64,000 nucleotides of DNA from Bdellovibrio sp. SKB1291214 (GCF_002209355.2 NZ_CP106855.1:558001-622000), one strand, 5' to 3'; positions 1 to 7,692 are shown, numbered from the stretch's first letter. The notes: generated by a model from the sequence alone, not told the origin. A program made the numbers and translations.

Positions 1-363
1 TCTTTCGGCATTATACACAAATCCGCATTCACGCAGAGGCATTCCTGCTTTCAGATTTTGCAGACCCTTAATCGTTGTATTGCCGATGTCTGGGGGATTA
101 CTTGCTAACCACGCCAACATTTCTGATTTCAAAATATCAAAGGAAATTTCCTGCGAGCTTTTCAATGAGCGCATCACTGCCAACATCAAATCTGTGTCGT
201 CAGTCGCCTCCCCGGGTGCCCAATTAAATTTTCCACCGCCAACGATTTCGGTTTTTGCATTCCACGCAGGAAGAGGTGGCAAAAACTCCCATGGAGCTCC
301 CAGAGAATCCCCTGCGTGAAGCCCCCATAACATTCCTAAAACTCTGTCTTGATAAGAAATCAT
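1..363 (-). CDS. ADP-ribosylglycohydrolase family protein (C-terminus off the left edge)
   Basis: The minus-strand frame is open from an ATG at 363 to the window edge (121 codons), so only the N-terminal part is present. It reads as a DraG/ADP-ribosylglycohydrolase: GDSLGAPWEF near residue 18 and the metal-binding TDDTDLML near residue 58 are the family's signature acidic motifs. Members remove ADP-ribose from proteins or hydrolyse related ADP-ribosyl compounds using a dinuclear Mg centre; the substrate here cannot be read. Its ATG lies 10 bases after the stop of the secreted nuclease gene upstream, so the two are probably co-transcribed. The family call is firm; completeness cannot be judged. 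Confidence 0.85.
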   Translation of the reverse strand, partial: MISYQDRVLGMLWGLHAGDSLGAPWEFLPPLPAWNAKTEIVGGGKFNWAPGEATDDTDLMLAVMRSLKSSQEISFDILKSEMLAWLASNPPDIGNTTIKGLQNLKAGMPLRECGFVYNAER

Positions 364-373
364 TCCACTTTTC

Positions 374-1237
374 TTAGTGGCAAAGGTTGGCGTTGTCAGC
401 CATAAACTGTCTTTGAGCTTGGAGCTCCGCTACAGAATATTGAAATTGTGAAACGTTGCAATTATTTTGACGGATCAGGTTTTCCACTGCTGCTTTTTCT
501 GGTGGAGTGACCCCCAGCTCCCAAATCAATTTTACTTTCAACCATTGTTGCAAGTACTGGCAACGGTAAGCTGTATTCGGCGGCATGTAACCTTCGGGTG
601 TGTTATCACTCTTAGTCATATTTTCATGACCGTCCGTTGAAATAAGATGAAAATTATTTCCTAAGAAATTCGCGTAAAGGCAACGCTTCGAGTAGCTCCA
701 CTTATGCGCCCCGCTCACGTATGCATTTTTGAGCGGAACAAAATGATCAATTTGAATATCTGCGGCTTCTGTCACCGTGGCACCTGTGTAGGGTTCATCC
801 CATTCACCGCTGCGAACTGTGCAACCGCCTGAGCTCATTTCGACAGGAATTTTGGAATCTCGAACCAGAACTAAACCACGGGTATTTAAACAAGAGTTAT
901 CGTTGCTGGGGCGAATCCATGTCCCGAAGTGTTGCTTGCGGTTATAGGCCTGCCCCACATTCCCATAATCTTCGTCATGGTGGTCAAAATGCAAAAGTGA
1001 AATAAGAACGGCTTTGATTTCTGTTGTAGGAGCAGCGGCGTCAAAAATATCTTGGAGAGTCTGAACAGGATCTACGGAATGAGTTGTCGGGGCCGTTTCG
1101 AAGGAAGGCATGCTGTTAACAGTGTAGTATTCACTGAATCTTGGGTTGTTTCCGCTGACATCAGAAAGCAGATTTTCCCGTGCATGTACATTAAACGCAC
1201 AAACTGATACAAGCGCTCCGACCAGAAGCTTCTTCAT
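374..1237 (-). CDS. Secreted HNH endonuclease (DUF1524/GmrSD-type)
   Basis: A 287-residue protein with an N-terminal signal peptide (MKKLLVGALVSVCAFNVHA). The C-terminal half contains the DUF1524-type HNH core: QIDHFVPLKNA, then an N..F.L.S...N..KSD..P pattern, as in small secreted bacterial nucleases. An extracellular or periplasmic nuclease that cuts DNA (possibly prey DNA) is the likely role; prey digestion is inference. A longer frame starts at 1264, but the ATG at 1237 has GAGGGG six bases upstream and puts the signal peptide at the terminus, so I use it. It is divergent from the gene at 1373 and leads a probable two-gene operon with the ADP-ribosylglycohydrolase. Confidence 0.82.
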   Translation of the reverse strand: MKKLLVGALVSVCAFNVHARENLLSDVSGNNPRFSEYYTVNSMPSFETAPTTHSVDPVQTLQDIFDAAAPTTEIKAVLISLLHFDHHDEDYGNVGQAYNRKQHFGTWIRPSNDNSCLNTRGLVLVRDSKIPVEMSSGGCTVRSGEWDEPYTGATVTEAADIQIDHFVPLKNAYVSGAHKWSYSKRCLYANFLGNNFHLISTDGHENMTKSDNTPEGYMPPNTAYRCQYLQQWLKVKLIWELGVTPPEKAAVENLIRQNNCNVSQFQYSVAELQAQRQFMADNANLCH

Positions 1238-1323
1238 CAAATGCCCCTCTAACAACACATCCATGTCTTGTCTTATTTGGTGTATATAGATATTAAAGAA
1301 GGACCAAAGTACTAAAGCAACAT

Positions 1324-1329
1324 TATAAT
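1324..1329 (+). promoter_or_regulatory. Candidate -10 box in a divergent intergenic region
   Basis: A perfect TATAAT lies 44 bases before the ATG at 1373. No good -35 box stands 17 bases upstream, so this is a weak call based on the -10 alone. Confidence 0.3.
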
Positions 1330-1372
1330 TGTTAGAGTTCTGTTAGACACCTTCGAATCGAGAAATCCGATT

Positions 1373-2392
1373 ATGTTACGCGCAGGGCGGTTTCGCCACC
1401 GTCTTTTAGACGAATCATTTTTGCAGACACATTCCAGCCAAGCGGCTCGCTCCATTGCTCCCTTTTTAAATTTATGGCATCAGGGAACACTTTCTGATGT
1501 TGAAATGGCGTGTGCGTATCTTTTGACATTTATTTTCCTGCGCCGGCCCACAGATTTTTTGGGCGGTAAACACAATCTTCCTCTGCCTCAAACTGCTACC
1601 CAGGGGGTTCGTTCAGGATTCATTGTGTCAATACTTCGGGGAACTTTGCCCGCTGAGTTAGGCGTTTGCAAAAGTTTACGTCCCTTAGATAACGAGAGTG
1701 ATTTCGTATCAACTTTCTGTAGCCATAGCTGGCGTTCAATACCTTTTTCAGTCCAGCGGAGTCTGGCAGCTTGGCATAGCAAACTATATCCTTTGAATTT
1801 GATGACGACTTTACCCTCCGCTAACGATGTTTTGGCAATGCAAGCCCAGGGTCGTCGCTGTGTCAGTATGTTGATTGGTTCGGAAGAGATTCGGTCCTTT
1901 GTTGAAGAAGGCCGCGATGTTTTAGGATTTATCGTTCATGATCTTATTCATGCGGATCACTTTTTCCATGATCCCATCAGAGCTCAAGCCCAGGTTTTGT
2001 TCTGCCAAAGGTTGGTTGAGGTTTTAAAGCTTCCTGCAATTCAACACATGCTTGTTAAGGATGAAACTTTCCGTAAAGAATTTCATTACCTGATGTCCGA
2101 TATGAATTCGGTGCCGCTGAATTTATTGAAAACTTTAAAAGCCGTGCTGTTGGGTTATTACAAGCGTCAGTCGACGGACGACATGAAGCAATCCCTCCCC
2201 TTAGAAATTGAAGCGACTTTTAATGAGTGTTACCACCAAGTTTTGCAACGCTGGAACTTTTCCACCTCGGAGTTTGCGGCCGCTCAGCGCTTAAACACGG
2301 AGGAATATCAACATCCCGCTGACAGTGTCCTGTTGGATCTAGCACTTGGCAAAAATCACTCGCCAATAGAAAACAATTTGGTACTCTGTTAG
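1373..2392 (+). CDS. Unknown conserved-looking protein coupled to a Crp/Fnr regulator
   Basis: A 339-residue soluble protein with no signal peptide and no domain I recognise. Visible features are a hydrophobic helix around residues 45-55 (ACAYLLTFIFL) and a His/Asp-rich motif HDLIHADHFFHDP near residue 190 that could bind a metal. The spacing HD...H.DH resembles an alpha-helical metal site, but I cannot assign a family. Its stop lies only two bases before the start of the Crp/Fnr gene, which implies translational coupling and a functional link, perhaps sensing or output for that regulator. The start is the first ATG; the ribosome-binding site is weak (GAGAAA). Confidence 0.75.
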   Translation: MLRAGRFRHRLLDESFLQTHSSQAARSIAPFLNLWHQGTLSDVEMACAYLLTFIFLRRPTDFLGGKHNLPLPQTATQGVRSGFIVSILRGTLPAELGVCKSLRPLDNESDFVSTFCSHSWRSIPFSVQRSLAAWHSKLYPLNLMTTLPSANDVLAMQAQGRRCVSMLIGSEEIRSFVEEGRDVLGFIVHDLIHADHFFHDPIRAQAQVLFCQRLVEVLKLPAIQHMLVKDETFRKEFHYLMSDMNSVPLNLLKTLKAVLLGYYKRQSTDDMKQSLPLEIEATFNECYHQVLQRWNFSTSEFAAAQRLNTEEYQHPADSVLLDLALGKNHSPIENNLVLC

Positions 2393-2394
2393 TT

Positions 2395-3006
2395 ATGCAA
2401 CTTAAAGAACTTTTAGATAAGGCACAGACCCTTCGCCGTTTTAAGGCCGGTCAAACAATCTTCGAAGCCGGCGGCGAGCCACTAGGACTTTACAAAGTTC
2501 ATGACGGATTAATCAAACTTGATTCAATCTCCGCGACAGGTGCCTCTCATACTTTACGTTTAATCGGCCCCGGCGGTCTGATTGGTTATCGTGCTTTGTT
2601 CGCCGGAGAAAATTATTATGCGACAGCAATCGCCGTCGAAGAGTCTGTTTTATCCTTCGTTCCAAAAAATGAAATCCTGGCCCTTTTCCGCGACCACCCC
2701 GAAGCTGCCATGCAATTCCTGGAATTTCTTTCAAGAGACTTGCGTTTAGCCGAAGCCAAGTGGACCGGCCAAATGGACAAGGACGCAGCAGCCCGAATCG
2801 CCGACGCTCTGCTATTCTTGCAACACCATTTCCCTCAACAAAATTGGACCAGAAAAGAAATTGCCCAATGGGCCGGCACAACTCCAGAAACCGTGATTAG
2901 AACCTTAGCCAACTTTGAAAAAGAAGGCATCATCGATCAATCCAGCGGCCGCGCTATTCAAATAAAAAACCGCGACCTTTTGCTTTCCAAATCAGAAGAA
3001 GAATGA
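2395..3006 (+). CDS. Crp/Fnr-family transcriptional regulator
   Basis: A 203-residue regulator with an N-terminal cyclic-nucleotide-binding-like beta-roll (residues about 10-120, GLYKVHDGLIKL) and a C-terminal Crp-type winged helix (residues about 150-190, KEIAQWAGTTPETVIRTLA), the recognition helix being TPETVIRTLANF. There is no N-terminal cysteine cluster of the FNR iron-sulphur type, so it more likely senses a small ligand or acts constitutively. It follows the unknown gene at 1373 with a two-base gap, and no independent ribosome-binding site is evident. A strong terminator at 3201 closes the transcript, leaving a 195-base 3' UTR that contains a repeat element. Confidence 0.9.
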   Translation: MQLKELLDKAQTLRRFKAGQTIFEAGGEPLGLYKVHDGLIKLDSISATGASHTLRLIGPGGLIGYRALFAGENYYATAIAVEESVLSFVPKNEILALFRDHPEAAMQFLEFLSRDLRLAEAKWTGQMDKDAAARIADALLFLQHHFPQQNWTRKEIAQWAGTTPETVIRTLANFEKEGIIDQSSGRAIQIKNRDLLLSKSEEE

Positions 3007-3016
3007 CGCTAGGACG

Positions 3017-3162
3017 TCTGAATTAAAGTCGTCGATCTCAGCCTGCAACTTCGCGACACGCCGTCCAGGCTCAGCCGTGGCTCGCCTTCGGCGAGTGCGC
3101 GCCATCGTGGCGCCCACGGAGGTCGCTGCGTTTCAGTCTGAGCTCGCCGTCTTTAATTCAGA
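3017..3162 (+). repeat. Repeat element copy A: imperfect inverted repeat around a conserved GC-rich core
   Basis: Arms at 3017-3057 and 3122-3162 are complementary at 33 of 41 positions. The inner part, extending into the arms, holds a core that recurs at 3373-3449 and 58165-58256 on the opposite strand: GCGACACGCC, then CTCGCCTTCGGCGAG (a stem with a C-UUCG-G tetraloop in this orientation), then GGCGCCCACGGAGGTCGC. It lies between the crp stop and its terminator, so it would be transcribed as part of that 3' UTR. No protein is plausible. Confidence 0.75.
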
Positions 3163-3200
3163 TTCGCGGGTTATTCTTTGAGACGGGGGAACTACTCCAT

Positions 3201-3240
3201 CAAAAAGTGGCTGACTCGATGTCAGCCACTTTTTGCTCTC
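3201..3240 (+). terminator. Intrinsic terminator after the crp-like gene
   Basis: A perfect 14-bp stem (CAAAAAGTGGCTGA paired with 3222-3235) with a 7-base loop. The A/T-rich stem base supplies the U-tract and makes it potentially bidirectional. Confidence 0.85.
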
Positions 3241-3333
3241 TCTCTCACTTCGAAAAAACCAATAAAACCTCTAAGGACCCATCTCCAATTTTCGTAGGGT
3301 CTTATTTCTTACTGCTTGAAAAAAGAACTACGT

Positions 3334-3488
3334 GGGAGCAACTGCCGCAACCTTAGCGGTCTTGCTCCCGCAAGCGGCGACCTCCGTCGGCGCAGGATGC
3401 GCGAACCGCCAAAGGCGTCGACGGTGAGCCCGGATGGCGTGTCGCGGAGTGCGGGAGCAAGACCGCTAAGGTTGCGGCAGTTGCTCCG
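3334..3488 (-). repeat. Repeat element copy B: perfect 38-bp inverted repeat flanking the core
   Basis: Arms 3335-3372 and 3450-3487 are perfectly complementary over 38 bp. Each arm is itself palindromic (GGGAGCAA ... TTGCTCCC with an inner CCGC ... GCGG), so the element can fold as one long hairpin or as two small ones, like a REPIN. The 77-base centre, read on the minus strand, matches the core of copy A (GCGACACGCC..TCC.GGCTCA, CGCCTTTGGCG, ACGGAGGTCGC). Short frames inside it are by-products of the inverted repeat. Confidence 0.85.
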
Positions 3489-3656
3489 AACCCAACCCCA
3501 CTTTCCAAGCAGCAAGAAAAAAGGACCGACGAAAAACTTGGAGTCATTGTTGTTCGCCACTGGTTCCTGTGTGTTTTCCCCTTTTCCTTGTCGGTCCTTT
3601 AACCGCAGGTTTAGCCTAAGTTCAGTTTAGAAAGACTCAAACTCGAAGGAGGATTT
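3489..3656 (+). promoter_or_regulatory. Structured leader/promoter region of the OmpA-like lipoprotein gene
   Basis: The rest of the 650-base gene-free stretch 3007-3656. It contains an 11-bp inverted repeat, AAAGGACCGAC at 3520-3530 and its complement at 3590-3600, enclosing a T-rich spacer, and ends with a strong AAGGAGG ribosome-binding site before the ATG at 3657. The position suits a 5' UTR structure or an operator; no promoter boxes are convincing. Confidence 0.4.
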
Positions 3657-4994
3657 ATGCAGTCCCGTTACACGAATCTATTGATCGCATCCGCATTCGC
3701 CGCCGGATTTATCGGTTGCGCAGGCAAGCCAACAAATGTCACTTCCATTCCGAATTCTGCCGACCCAGCGGTGGAAATTTCACGCACTGAAGAAATGGTC
3801 AATGAAGCACGTGCAAAACAAATGAACGTACTTTCACCAGATAATTTCAAAAGCGCGGAAAGAGAATTAGAAAAAGCCAAGGACTATCAGGCTGATAAAA
3901 AAAGTGCTGAAAAAATCTTAGAAAGAGTTTCTTACTCTCGCGCGTGGTTGCAACAAGGTGAAAACAAATCAGATATTTCTAAAAAAACCTTGGGTGAAAT
4001 CACGGATGCTCGCAGTGGTGCTTTGAAAGCTGGAGCTCCGAATCTGTATTCGAAAGAATGGAAAAAATTAGAAAACCGACTTGAAAATGTCACTAAAGAC
4101 GTCGAAAACGGCAGTCTGACAGCGGCTGAGAAAAAAGGACCCGATTTGGTTGCAGCTTATCGTCAAATCGAACGCGACTCTGTGGCAAAACAACACCTTG
4201 GCAGAGCGAAATCTACAATTGACGATGCTCAAAAAGACAAAGCCAAAGATAAAGCTCCAAAGTCATTGGCGCTGGCTGAAGGAAAATACAATCAAACAAT
4301 GAAATTGATTGCTCAAGACCCCCGCAATACAGCTGCAATATCAAGAACAGCGGAAGATGCAACTCGTGAGGCAGACCATTTGGCAGAAGTGATGTCGAAA
4401 GTGAATGCCGGTAACTCGGAAGCGTTAGTTCTACAAAATGAGCGCCAACAACGTATGATCACAAATCTACGAGGCGAAAATAAATCTCAAGAACAAGAAT
4501 TAGCTCAAGCTGGTGAGCAACTCGAAGTAGCGAAACAACAAGAAGCGGAATTGGCTCGCCAACAAGCTTTGACCCAAGCGGCAGATAAAATCCGCCGTGA
4601 ACTTCGTCCCAATGAAGCAGAGGTCTTTACTCAAGATGGTAAAGTCATGGTCCGCCTTAAAGGCTTGAACTTTGCCAGCGGTAAATCAACATTGACACCT
4701 AAAAATAAAGCCTTGCTGCAAAGAGTGGAAACGGCGTTGAATGACGTTCCTGCCGCAAAAATCGAAGTCCAAGGGCACACGGACTCCACGGGTAAAGCTG
4801 AAACAAATCAAAGAATTTCAGAAGAGCGTGCTAAATCCGTTCAACGACAATTGATCGCAAATGGCGCGTCTTCAGACAAAGTTGATGCGATCGGTTTAGG
4901 TGACGAGCGCCCTATTAGCAATAATGGAACTGCTGCAGGTCGTGCGCAAAACAGACGTATTGATCTAGTGATTGAACCTACAATTCAGGAGTAA
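3657..4994 (+). CDS. OmpA-family peptidoglycan-associated lipoprotein
   Basis: A 445-residue lipoprotein: signal peptide with lipobox FIGC (Cys21), a long Lys/Glu/Ala/Gln-rich helical region (about 40-310, likely coiled coil), then a C-terminal OmpA-like domain (about 325-440) with GLNFASGKSTLTPKN, the peptidoglycan-binding stretch VQGHTDSTGKAETNQRISEE, and GLGDERPI..N....RAQNRRIDL. It would anchor the outer membrane to peptidoglycan from the periplasm. The long helical spacer sets it apart from ordinary Pal/OmpA. It is followed after 3 bases by a small CsbD-like gene. Confidence 0.9.
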   Translation: MQSRYTNLLIASAFAAGFIGCAGKPTNVTSIPNSADPAVEISRTEEMVNEARAKQMNVLSPDNFKSAERELEKAKDYQADKKSAEKILERVSYSRAWLQQGENKSDISKKTLGEITDARSGALKAGAPNLYSKEWKKLENRLENVTKDVENGSLTAAEKKGPDLVAAYRQIERDSVAKQHLGRAKSTIDDAQKDKAKDKAPKSLALAEGKYNQTMKLIAQDPRNTAAISRTAEDATREADHLAEVMSKVNAGNSEALVLQNERQQRMITNLRGENKSQEQELAQAGEQLEVAKQQEAELARQQALTQAADKIRRELRPNEAEVFTQDGKVMVRLKGLNFASGKSTLTPKNKALLQRVETALNDVPAAKIEVQGHTDSTGKAETNQRISEERAKSVQRQLIANGASSDKVDAIGLGDERPISNNGTAAGRAQNRRIDLVIEPTIQE

Positions 4995-4997
4995 GTT

Positions 4998-5309
4998 ATG
5001 GCACATCTACCGGGACATGCTTGGCAAGACTTGAAGAAAGAGCTCATGGAAAAATGGCATGAGCTTACGGAGAATGATTTGGACAGCACTCGGGGGAATA
5101 CGCACTCGATCCTAGATCTCATTGAAAGAAAAGTGGGAATGAAAATCGAAGAAGCTAGTGAGCGATTTGCAGAGATTGCGTCCCACTATCATCTTTATGA
5201 TGAGCCGGAGGACGAAGAAGTTTCTCCAGACAATTCGAAGGATGAACATGTCATGGAGTTGACGCCGAAAAAGCCCACTGCTCGTCCTGACGTTCTTCCA
5301 AAGCCTTAG
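4998..5309 (+). CDS. CsbD/YjbJ-like stress protein (paralogue of 30907)
   Basis: 103 residues, no signal peptide. The core W.DLKKELMEKWHELTENDLD followed by GN..SI.DLIERKVG follows the YjbJ/CsbD pattern (W..K..V...W..LTD.D......G.....I...YG). The acidic, Pro-rich tail is divergent. A second member of the same family is at 30907-31245. It lies three bases behind the OmpA-like lipoprotein gene and is probably co-expressed. CsbD proteins are general-stress-induced but their molecular role is unknown. Confidence 0.7.
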   Translation: MAHLPGHAWQDLKKELMEKWHELTENDLDSTRGNTHSILDLIERKVGMKIEEASERFAEIASHYHLYDEPEDEEVSPDNSKDEHVMELTPKKPTARPDVLPKP

Positions 5310-5311
5310 TT

Positions 5312-5974
5312 TTAGAGAGTCCCGTCTTGTAGGCGGGACTCTGCATTTCTGTTCACTGTCACGAAGGAACACGGAATCGAATTTAGGATTTGCTGTTGCC
5401 CATTCACCTTTTTAATGAGCTGAAGCATATCGTTTTTTTTGTCTTCCTTACGAACAAAGACCATCAAACCATCTTCCTTAAGCTGAGCAAAAATCTTTTC
5501 CGGCATTTCCGCCGAACCCGCTGTAAAAATAATTCGGTCATAGGGAGCATCTTGTTCATATCCCTCAAATCCATCACCAGTAAAAACTTTTGCATTCGTA
5601 ATACGCATTTGATCTAAAATACCGCGCGCTCGATCTGCGACCTCAGGAATAATTTCAGAACTGACAATTCGCCCCTGAGAGCCGACAATATAAGACATCA
5701 AAGCGGTGTTCCAACCCGAGCCTGCTCCCAGTTCGAAAACTTTATGTCCAGGATGTAGCTGTAGCATATCTAAGATGCGCATCACAAAACTTGGTTGAGA
5801 GATGGTCGATACAAAGGTGCCCTTCTTAAATAACAATAAAGGGGCATCTTCATAAGCCTCCTGAATTGTATATTCTGGAACGAAAAGGTGGCGTGGATAA
5901 CGATAGTATGCCTCCACCACTTGTTCCGACAGAGGCAGAGATTTTTTCAGTAGTAGATCTTGATACTGTTCCAT
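5312..5974 (-). CDS. pcm: Protein-L-isoaspartate O-methyltransferase
   Basis: 220 residues, the usual length. The SAM-dependent methyltransferase fold shows the PCMT signature TISQP near residue 58 and the SAM-binding ELGAGSGWNTAL near residue 80, with PYDRIIFTAGSAEMPE downstream. It methylates abnormal L-isoaspartyl residues to start repair of aged proteins in the cytoplasm. It diverges from oxyR with a 53-base intergenic gap, so the promoters must overlap. A pairing of protein repair with oxidative-stress control is sensible but inferred. Confidence 0.92.
   Translation of the reverse strand: MEQYQDLLLKKSLPLSEQVVEAYYRYPRHLFVPEYTIQEAYEDAPLLLFKKGTFVSTISQPSFVMRILDMLQLHPGHKVFELGAGSGWNTALMSYIVGSQGRIVSSEIIPEVADRARGILDQMRITNAKVFTGDGFEGYEQDAPYDRIIFTAGSAEMPEKIFAQLKEDGLMVFVRKEDKKNDMLQLIKKVNGQQQILNSIPCSFVTVNRNAESRLQDGTL
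5316..5342. terminator. Bidirectional terminator between convergent genes
   Basis: A 9-bp stem AGAGTCCCG / CGGGACTCT. On the minus strand it lies inside the last codons of pcm, so the hairpin doubles as coding sequence. Confidence 0.7.
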
Positions 5975-6027
5975 CCTCAGTTCCTTATTTCCTTGCGCGA
6001 CTTTTTTGCAAAGTGCACTCTTACCTT

Positions 6028-6984
6028 ATGACGCTCACTCAACTTGAATATATTTTGGCCGTTGGAGACACGGGAAGTTTTAGCCAGGCGGCTCTCCAGT
6101 GTCACGTTACACAACCTACACTAAGTATGCAGATTCAAAAGCTTGAGGATGAACTCAACGTCATTTTGTTTGACCGCACCAAGCAGCCCGTTCGTCCCAC
6201 GCAGATTGGTGAACTTGTTTTGAAACAAGCGCGCGTCGTTATTCAAGAATCGCAACATATTCGCGAAATCATCGACGATTCGAAAGGCGCGATCAGCGGA
6301 ACACTTCGTATTGGTATTATTCCAACACTGGCTCCCTATCTTTTGCCTCTTTTTCTTAACAAGTTTATGAAAAAGTACGCGAATGTCCATTTAGTGATCG
6401 ATGAGCTTGAGACACAACCCATCGTTGATAAAATTCGCAACAACTCTTTGGACTTAGGAATCGCCGTCACTCCCATAGATGATATTAATATTTCGCAGAA
6501 AGCTTTGTTCTATGAACCCTTCGTCGCTTACTTTTCACCCGGTCACACTTTGTTACAAAAAAAACATGTCGACGAGTCGGATCTGTCCTTAAATGAAATG
6601 TTATTACTCAGCGAGGAACATTGTTTTCGCGAACAAAGTTTAGGGTTGTGCAGAAGCAAAAAGAATTTAAATAGTTCTTCAAACTTTTCTTTCGAAGGCG
6701 GAAGTTTAGAGACATTAAAAAAACTAGTGGACCAAGGTGATGGATTCACCCTGCTGCCGTTGTTAGCGACCGAGGACGTGCAAGACAAGAAGCGCCTAAA
6801 ACCTTTTTCAGCACCTGTGCCCACGAGGGAGGTCAGCATTCTGCACGGTCCCCATTATCAGCGCAAGGCACTGCTGAAAGCCTTCACTGACACCATTCTA
6901 CAGTCACTCCCTAAAGAGATGCCCCTGACCAGAACGAAGTCTCAATTTATTAAAGTCGACAATCCCCTGGGACATAGGACATAA
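6028..6984 (+). CDS. oxyR: LysR-type hydrogen-peroxide sensor OxyR
   Basis: 318 residues from the ATG at 6028; the frame extends upstream to 5866, but the LysR wHTH begins at MTLTQLEYILAVGDTGSFSQ, so the internal start is right. Residues 1-60 form the wHTH and 90-300 the substrate-binding-like domain. EEHCFREQSLGLC places two cysteines at 199 and 208, exactly the numbering of the redox pair in E. coli OxyR, so peroxide sensing by disulphide formation is expected. The next gene is dps with an OxyR-box-like sequence upstream. The ribosome-binding site is weak. Confidence 0.93.
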   Translation: MTLTQLEYILAVGDTGSFSQAALQCHVTQPTLSMQIQKLEDELNVILFDRTKQPVRPTQIGELVLKQARVVIQESQHIREIIDDSKGAISGTLRIGIIPTLAPYLLPLFLNKFMKKYANVHLVIDELETQPIVDKIRNNSLDLGIAVTPIDDINISQKALFYEPFVAYFSPGHTLLQKKHVDESDLSLNEMLLLSEEHCFREQSLGLCRSKKNLNSSSNFSFEGGSLETLKKLVDQGDGFTLLPLLATEDVQDKKRLKPFSAPVPTREVSILHGPHYQRKALLKAFTDTILQSLPKEMPLTRTKSQFIKVDNPLGHRT

Positions 6985-7040
6985 AACCTAGAAGTTTTAG
7001 TGAAGGGATTAACGGCCTGTAATTCAATGTCCTTCGACAT

Positions 7041-7077
7041 ATAGAAATAGCCTATATATTCCATAGGAAAAGAAGAT
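7041..7077 (+). promoter_or_regulatory. OxyR-type operator upstream of dps
   Basis: ATAG (7041) - 7 bases - CTAT (7052) - 7 bases - ATAG (7063) - 7 bases - AGAT (7074): three of the four tetranucleotides of the classical OxyR site are exact and the fourth keeps two bases, with perfect spacing. It ends against a poor -35 (TATTAA, 7078-7083), followed 17 bases later by TATCCT (7101-7106), the layout of an activator-dependent promoter. Confidence 0.65.
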
Positions 7078-7141
7078 TATTAATTTGGTTTCAGTTGGCC
7101 TATCCTGTGCTCGTCAATGTGACTTGCCCTAGGAGGACATT

Positions 7142-7672
7142 ATGAAATATTCAGCACAACCATCAAAAGACAGCTCAACTTCGTCTGTACACAACATCAG
7201 TAAGGCTTCTGCGAAAAGCCAACAGACTGCTGCTTCAACTGGAACTATTGAAGATATGAAAAAAACTTTGGCTGACGAGTACTTCTTGCAGCTAAAAACT
7301 CAAAACTTTCACTGGAACGTGGAAGGTCCCTTGTTCTTTTCTTTGCATAAATTATTCGAAGAACAATACGAAGAGATTGCAGAGTATGTCGATAAATCAG
7401 CTGAGATTTTAAGAGCATTAAAATCACCAGCTCCTGGCAGTCTGCAAGCATTTAAAAAATTATCAGATGTGGAAGAGTGCACTGAGGAAAAACTCAGTTC
7501 AACTAAGATGATCGATATTTTAACAGCCGACCACACCACTCTTGCAGAACTCTACAAAGCCCGTCTGGAAACAGCGGAAAATGAAGAGGAGACGAGTGCT
7601 GTGACACTGTATGAGGACTTGATCACATTCCACGAAAAAGCAGCCTGGATGATTCGCAGTCATCTCTCCTAG
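7142..7672 (+). CDS. dps: Dps family DNA-binding ferritin
   Basis: 176 residues. The ferritin-like Dps core spans about 37-176, with NFHWNVEGPLFFSLHKLFEE and EIAEYVDKSAEILRAL carrying the His/Asp/Glu ferroxidase residues. A Ser/Thr/Lys-rich N-terminal tail of about 36 residues precedes it and could bind DNA. Dps dodecamers oxidise and store iron with peroxide and protect DNA. It has a strong TAGGAGG ribosome-binding site, sits directly downstream of oxyR with its own OxyR-box promoter, and ends at a strong terminator. Confidence 0.93.
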   Translation: MKYSAQPSKDSSTSSVHNISKASAKSQQTAASTGTIEDMKKTLADEYFLQLKTQNFHWNVEGPLFFSLHKLFEEQYEEIAEYVDKSAEILRALKSPAPGSLQAFKKLSDVEECTEEKLSSTKMIDILTADHTTLAELYKARLETAENEEETSAVTLYEDLITFHEKAAWMIRSHLS

Positions 7673-7692
7673 TGGCGCTGCTTTTGAAAACG

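Noticed and set aside
3309-3630. Frames of 64-104 residues within the gene-free stretch
   Set aside because: All lie in the inverted-repeat element, are mirror images of one another (GSNCRNLSGLAPA occurs on both strands), and have no ribosome-binding sites.
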